Position numbers and translations under genes: made by a program. From an archaeon (GTDB lineage: Archaea > Methanobacteriota > Methanobacteria > Methanobacteriales > Methanobacteriaceae): a stretch of DNA of 9,798 bases. Numbering within the stretch: position 1 is the stretch's first letter; each line of letters begins with the position of its first letter. The notes beneath the pieces are model-generated. The model made no database searches and was not told the origin of the DNA. It saw only the letters and a list, made by a program, of their open reading frames with translations. The DNA lies in the NCBI GenBank assembly GCA_024409165.1, contig JAKSUE010000031.1:1-9798 (forward strand), given 5' to 3'. Positions 6,941 to 9,798 of this stretch are shown piece by piece.

Positions 6941-6950
6941 TAATCGATTA
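6941..6950. repeat. 10-base palindrome before the thioesterase ribosome-binding site
   Basis: TAATCGATTA is perfectly self-complementary and abuts the ribosome-binding region AAGGATGA (6951-6958). It might be a protein-binding site or nothing; it contains the only CG in an otherwise A/T spacer. The remaining 6839-6940 spacer is A-rich with no terminator seen. Confidence 0.25.
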
Positions 6951-6962
6951 AAGGATGAAACC

Positions 6963-7385
6963 ATGTTTAAAATTAGTGTTACTCCTCAAATTAGAGATAT
7001 TGATGCTCTTAGACACGTAAACAATAATGCTGTTGCAGATTGGTTTGAAGTTGGAAGAAATGATATATTTAAGATATTTACTCCTACATTGGAAATGGAT
7101 TATGAACATTGGGAGTTGATTTTGGTAAGAACAGAAATCGATTATTTGGGACAAATGTTCTTTAATTTTGATGTTGAAATAAGAACTTATATTTTACATA
7201 TTGGAAATAGTTCTCTTGTTATTGGTCATGAAGCATGGCAAGACGGAGAGATTAAAGCAAAAGGAAAATGCGTTGTTGTTAACTTTGACTTTATCAAACA
7301 AGAAAAGAAAACAATTAGAGATGAAGTTAGAAAACAATTAGAAGAACATTTAATTGATGAAAAAGATATTGGAAAAGATATTTAA
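6963..7385 (+). CDS. Acyl-CoA thioesterase, 4HBT hotdog fold
   Basis: Single-domain hotdog-fold thioesterase of 140 residues, resembling the 4-hydroxybenzoyl-CoA thioesterase/FadM-YbgC group that hydrolyses acyl-CoA to free acid and CoA. The family block is IRDIDALRHVNNNAVADWFEVGR (10-32). Within it D14 is placed as the catalytic acid and H18-V-N-N and E29 are the usual conserved positions. Later strands (ILVRTEIDYLGQMFF, NSSLVIGHEAW, AKGKCVVVNFD) complete the fold, and a charged tail follows. The ATG at 6963 has AAGGATGA just upstream. It sits between the XRE-cupin regulator (124-base gap) and the acyl-CoA synthetase (99-base gap), all in the same direction, so its substrate is probably the product of that synthetase. 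Acyl-chain specificity cannot be read from sequence. Confidence 0.85.
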   Translation: MFKISVTPQIRDIDALRHVNNNAVADWFEVGRNDIFKIFTPTLEMDYEHWELILVRTEIDYLGQMFFNFDVEIRTYILHIGNSSLVIGHEAWQDGEIKAKGKCVVVNFDFIKQEKKTIRDEVRKQLEEHLIDEKDIGKDI

Positions 7386-7396
7386 TTAATTTTAAT

Positions 7397-7467
7397 AATT
7401 AACAACTTAAATTTAAAATAATAACTAATAAAACTAATAAAACTATAAAACTATACAATTAACAACT
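7397..7467 (+). repeat. Short repeats in the thioesterase / synthetase spacer
   Basis: AATTAACAACT occurs at 7397-7407 and again at 7457-7467. Between them, 7423-7456 is a short tandem array of four AAACTAATA/AAACTATA units with 8-9-base period. They lie just upstream of the synthetase ribosome-binding site (AAAGGTGA, 7473-7480). This may be simple slippage sequence or a spaced binding site. Confidence 0.35.
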
Positions 7468-7484
7468 GATTAAAAGGTGAAATA

Positions 7485-9140
7485 ATGAGTGAACTCTTTA
7501 CAGAACTCCCCTTAGGTAAGTTTTTTGAATCACAAGTGGAAAAACAACCTGATCATGAATTTATTATTTATCCTGATAGAAATCTTAGATTTACTTATAA
7601 AGAATTTAATGATAGAGTAGATAACTTAGCTAAAGGTCTTCTTCATATTGGAATTGAAAAAGGAGATCATGTTGGTATTTGGGCTAAGAATGTTCCTGAA
7701 TGGTTAACTTATATGTTTGCTACTGCTAAAATTGGTGCAACTATTGTAACTGTTAATACTGCTTATCAAACTCACGAACTTGAATATGTATTAAGACAGT
7801 CAGATATGAAAGCTATTGCTATGACTGATGAGTTTAGAGGAACAAATTATTTAGATGTTATGCATGAACTTGTACCTGAAATGCTTACAAGTGAAAGAGG
7901 TAATTTAGTAAGTGAAAAATTCCCTTGTTTAAAGACTATTATCCATGTAGGTCAGGAAAAACACAGAGGAATGTATAATACTAATGAATTATTATTACTT
8001 GGTATGAATTATGATGACGATGAGTACCAAAAAGTAAAAGATTCTGTTAGTCAATATGATGTAATTAATATGCAATATACAAGTGGAACTGAAGGATTCC
8101 CCAAAGGTGTAATGCTTACAAGTCGTAATATTGTAAATGATGGTTACTACATTGGAGAAAATATGTACTATACAGAGAAAGATAGACTTTTATTACAAGT
8201 TCCTCTTTTCCACTGTTTTGGTACTGTACTCGGTGTAATGGCAGTTATTACCCATGGAGCAACTATGGTTATGCTTGAAGAATACGACCCATTACTTGCT
8301 ATTTCATCAATTCAAAAAGAAAAATGTACTTCAGTTTATGGAGTACCTACAATGTTTATTGGTATGATGAATCACCCTATGTTTGATATGTTTGATATGT
8401 CCTCACTCCGTACAGGAATCATGGCTGGTTCAACTTGTCCTGTTGAAACAATGAAAGATGCAATTGAAAAAATGAATATGAAAGGAATTACAAGTGTATA
8501 CGGCCTTACAGAAGCTGCTCCAGGATTTACTCAAACAAAAGCAGATGATCCATTTGATAAAAAAATCCACACTGTTGGTAGAAAATTCCCTAATATTGAA
8601 GTAAAAATTGTAGATCCTGATACTGGAGAAGAAGTAGGAGTAGGTGAAAAAGGAGAAATCATGTGTAGAGGTTTCAATGTTATGAAAGGTTACTATAACA
8701 TGCCTGAAAAAACTGCTGAAACTATTACTCCTGATGGATGGTTACACACCGGAGACTTAGCTACTGTAGACGAAGAGGGATATTATGCTATTGTAGGTCG
8801 TATCAAAGATATGATTATCCGTGGTGGAGAAAACATCTATCCAAGAGAAATCGAAGAATTCCTATTCACCCACGAATGTGTCCGTGATGTCCAAGTAGCT
8901 GGAATCCCAGATGAAAAATACGGAGAAATCGTAGGAGCATTCATTATCAAAGAAGAAGGATACGAAGATATAACAGAATCAGATATCCGTGACTTCTCAA
9001 TTGGTAAAATCGCAAGATACAAAGTCCCTAAACATGTATTCTTCTTAGATGAATTCCCACTCACAACAAGTGGTAAAATCCAAAAATACAAATTAGGAGA
9101 CATAGCTCTCGAATTACTCGAAAAAAGAAATCAAGAGTAA
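7485..9140 (+). CDS. AMP-forming acyl-CoA synthetase (ANL superfamily)
   Basis: Activates a carboxylic acid with ATP to an acyl-adenylate and then to acyl-CoA. The 551 residues are full length for medium/long-chain acyl-CoA synthetases. Core motifs: A3 YTSGTEGFPKG (198-208), A5 YGLTEAAP (339-346), A7 TGD (422-424), A8 hinge GRIKDMIIRGGENIYPREIE (438-457), and the A10 region PLTTSGKIQKYKLG (525-538), with K531 as the expected catalytic lysine. The P-loop has Glu where the family normally has Thr (TSGTEG for TSGTTG). The ATG at 7485 is preceded by GGTGA at 7476-7480, four bases away. It is last in the XRE-cupin/thioesterase/synthetase cluster and is followed by a strong terminator. Synonymous codon choice shifts from T-ending to C-ending toward the 3' end. 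The substrate is not readable; fatty, branched-chain and aryl acids are all possible. Acetyl-CoA synthetase is unlikely given its size and motifs. Confidence 0.9.
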   Translation: MSELFTELPLGKFFESQVEKQPDHEFIIYPDRNLRFTYKEFNDRVDNLAKGLLHIGIEKGDHVGIWAKNVPEWLTYMFATAKIGATIVTVNTAYQTHELEYVLRQSDMKAIAMTDEFRGTNYLDVMHELVPEMLTSERGNLVSEKFPCLKTIIHVGQEKHRGMYNTNELLLLGMNYDDDEYQKVKDSVSQYDVINMQYTSGTEGFPKGVMLTSRNIVNDGYYIGENMYYTEKDRLLLQVPLFHCFGTVLGVMAVITHGATMVMLEEYDPLLAISSIQKEKCTSVYGVPTMFIGMMNHPMFDMFDMSSLRTGIMAGSTCPVETMKDAIEKMNMKGITSVYGLTEAAPGFTQTKADDPFDKKIHTVGRKFPNIEVKIVDPDTGEEVGVGEKGEIMCRGFNVMKGYYNMPEKTAETITPDGWLHTGDLATVDEEGYYAIVGRIKDMIIRGGENIYPREIEEFLFTHECVRDVQVAGIPDEKYGEIVGAFIIKEEGYEDITESDIRDFSIGKIARYKVPKHVFFLDEFPLTTSGKIQKYKLGDIALELLEKRNQE

Positions 9141-9158
9141 AACAAATAAATTTAATCA

Positions 9159-9195
9159 TAGTTTCACTTATAGTGAAACTAAATCTTCTTTTTTT
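9159..9195 (+). terminator. Intrinsic-type terminator after the acyl-CoA synthetase
   Basis: TAGTTTCACT at 9159-9168 pairs perfectly with AGTGAAACTA at 9172-9181 across a TAT loop. This 10-base-pair stem is followed by CTTCTTTTTTT ending at 9195. It begins 19 bases after the synthetase stop and closes the regulator-thioesterase-synthetase unit. Confidence 0.75.
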
Positions 9196-9350
9196 AAAAA
9201 AAAACTATTTAAAAACCTATTTTCAAACTCATTTTCCAAAACAAACACATTTTTAACAAAATAACAGTTTACAAGTAAACTATTAAAATATAAAAAATAG
9301 ATAAAACTATGAAAAAATTTATAAAAATATATTAAAAAAAGTTAAAATTT

Positions 9351-9380
9351 ATGCAAAGAGAATAAAAATTCTCTAAGCAT
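9351..9380. other. Hairpin with symmetric internal loop
   Basis: ATGC (9351-9354) pairs with GCAT (9377-9380). AA faces AA as an internal loop. AGAGAAT (9357-9363) pairs with ATTCTCT (9368-9374) around an AAAA loop. On the minus strand it is followed by T-rich sequence including a T7 run near 9340-9334, so it could terminate a minus-strand transcript. It ends one base before the left inverted repeat of the putative element. Confidence 0.5.
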
Positions 9381-9390
9381 TTGTTGTCAT

Positions 9391-9471
9391 TTAAAATTTA
9401 TTTTGAGTAATATTTAATTTATTCAATAAATTATATAAATATTTCGAATAATCAAAAGTAGGACTAAAAAA
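9391..9471 (-). pseudogene. Possible transposase C-terminal remnant
   Basis: Open minus-strand stretch of 26 codons after a TAG (9474-9472), ending with TAA at 9393-9391 inside the left inverted repeat. The translation has ordinary composition (FFSPTFDYSKYLYNLLNKLN and on), unlike random A/T reading, but no family is recognised. It is listed only because of its position at the element's end. Confidence 0.2.
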
Positions 9472-9559
9472 CTAACCCTTGACAAAAATTAATAAAAATC
9501 ATGAAAAATATATAATTCCATATATTTTAAGTTTTAATTAAATATTAACAAAATTTTAA

Positions 9560-9585
9560 TCTAAGATTTAATTTTAGATCTTAGA
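9560..9585. other. 12-base-pair hairpin inside the putative element
   Basis: 9560-9571 pairs with 9574-9585 (TCTAAGATTTAA against TTAGATCTTAGA): 11 Watson-Crick pairs and one G-U on the plus strand, with a tight loop that would open to about four bases. It could be an RNA structure, a terminator, or a by-product of the deletion that shortened the element. Confidence 0.4.
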
Positions 9586-9608
9586 ATAAAAAAATTTTTA
9601 TTAAATCC

Positions 9609-9683
9609 TCAAATAAAGAAGGACAAGATTATTTTAAGAAGTTCTATAAAAATATACACAAAATCGTGTGAATCAAACTTCAT
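9609..9683 (-). pseudogene. Possible transposase N-terminal remnant (24 codons)
   Basis: Starts at ATG 9683 with GTAGGT and a G-run just upstream. It encodes MKFDSHDFVYIFIELLKI and a short hydrophobic end, then stops at TGA (9611-9609). After that stop the same frame stays open for 11 more codons before a second stop. The start sits 17 bases inside the right inverted repeat, as in many insertion sequences. It could also be a tiny real peptide or chance; the family is not identified. Confidence 0.25.
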
Positions 9684-9798
9684 AAATACCTACCCCCTAT
9701 AAATTTTATATGACAACATTAATTTTTTAGAAGCGAGCAAAAAATCCTACAATTATAATTAATACAGAACTTATTAATAAAATTAACTCAAAAAATGC

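Larger units (their letters stand above)
9382..9718 (-). mobile_element. Putative MITE or internally deleted insertion sequence, 337 bases
   Basis: TGTTGTCATTTAAAATTTA at 9382-9400 is the reverse complement of 9700-9718 with a single mismatch (18 of 19). Just inside the right repeat, on the minus strand, a ribosome-binding-like GTAGGT precedes an ATG at 9683 with a 24-codon frame. At the left repeat a minus-strand frame (9471-9391) ends with a TAA inside the repeat. That is how the two ends of a transposase gene sit in a complete insertion sequence. The middle is too short and stop-ridden to encode one. No convincing target duplication is visible (only TT on each side). The IS family is not recognised. 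Confidence 0.4.
9196..9798. other. Gene-poor, hairpin-rich AT region
   Basis: No gene of normal size on either strand. It holds a short palindrome (AGTTTAC-AA-GTAAACT, 9266-9281), a two-part hairpin at 9351-9380, the inverted-repeat-bounded element 9382-9718 and a 12-base-pair hairpin inside it (9560-9585). I saw no tRNA, rRNA, CRISPR repeat or box C/D signature. From 9719 to the end there is only AT-rich sequence with a small palindrome (AATTATAATT, 9751-9760). Confidence 0.6.

Noticed and set aside
6948..7154. Minus-strand frame over the thioesterase
   Set aside because: Antisense to the conserved hotdog motif; no supporting start site.
8837..9103. Minus-strand frame over the 3' part of the synthetase
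   Set aside because: Antisense to the A8-A10 motifs of a clearly coding gene.
9458..9693. Long-range pairing of GTAGG (9458-9462) with CCTAC (9689-9693)
   Set aside because: Only five bases; too short to support a folded RNA by itself, and another TCCTAC occurs at 9745-9750.
9196..9798. CRISPR array or tRNA in the gene-poor end
   Set aside because: No regularly spaced identical repeats, no tRNA arms or TTC-type T-loop; the only long repeat is a single inverted pair.

Overview
This AT-rich window reads as a methanogenic archaeon of the order Methanobacteriales, most likely Methanobrevibacter or a close relative. Three things point there. A gene for the archaeal F420/riboflavin enzyme ArfB is present. 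There is an archaeal MCT-1-like PUA protein, an archaeal Ski2-type helicase and a THEP1-type NTPase. Most starts have GGTGA or GAGG ribosome-binding sites, and TATA boxes stand upstream of several genes. The assignment rests on protein recognition by eye, not on a search.

Layout. (1) 1-1240, plus strand: a PUA-domain RNA-binding protein, then arfB 33 bases later, closed by a hairpin plus T-run that overlaps the arfB stop codon. (2) 1241-1413: AT-rich spacer with a 25-base-period repeat. (3) 1414-1788, minus strand: a 124-residue membrane-anchored, Ser/Asp/Lys-rich protein of unknown function. It is divergent from a YigZ/IMPACT-family gene (1969-2568, plus). (4) 2615-6025, minus strand: a 943-residue Ski2-like helicase with an N-terminal four-cysteine site, a C-terminal CxC-x5-CxC cluster and an Asn/Lys-rich insertion, preceded by a THEP1-type nucleoside-triphosphatase. 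(5) 6266-9140, plus strand: an apparent operon of an XRE-HTH/cupin regulator, a hotdog acyl-CoA thioesterase and an acyl-CoA synthetase, ending in a strong hairpin/T-run terminator at 9159-9195. (6) 9196-9798: non-coding and rich in hairpins. It contains what looks like a 337-base remnant of an insertion sequence.

How the genes work together. The first pair covers RNA binding/translation and a flavin/F420 pathway step. The helicase is probably an RNA-processing enzyme. The third cluster is the accessory-looking unit: a ligand-sensing repressor type (HTH plus cupin) next to an enzyme that makes acyl-CoAs and one that hydrolyses them. In an archaeon with isoprenoid lipids the substrate is not obvious; uptake of branched-chain or aryl acids as amino-acid precursors is one reasonable guess.

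Most unusual observations: the inverted-repeat-bounded element at 9382-9718, with short minus-strand reading frames at both inner ends placed as a transposase's two ends would be; a perfect 9+1+9 palindrome in the leader/promoter of the XRE-cupin regulator; and the low-complexity insertion in the helicase.
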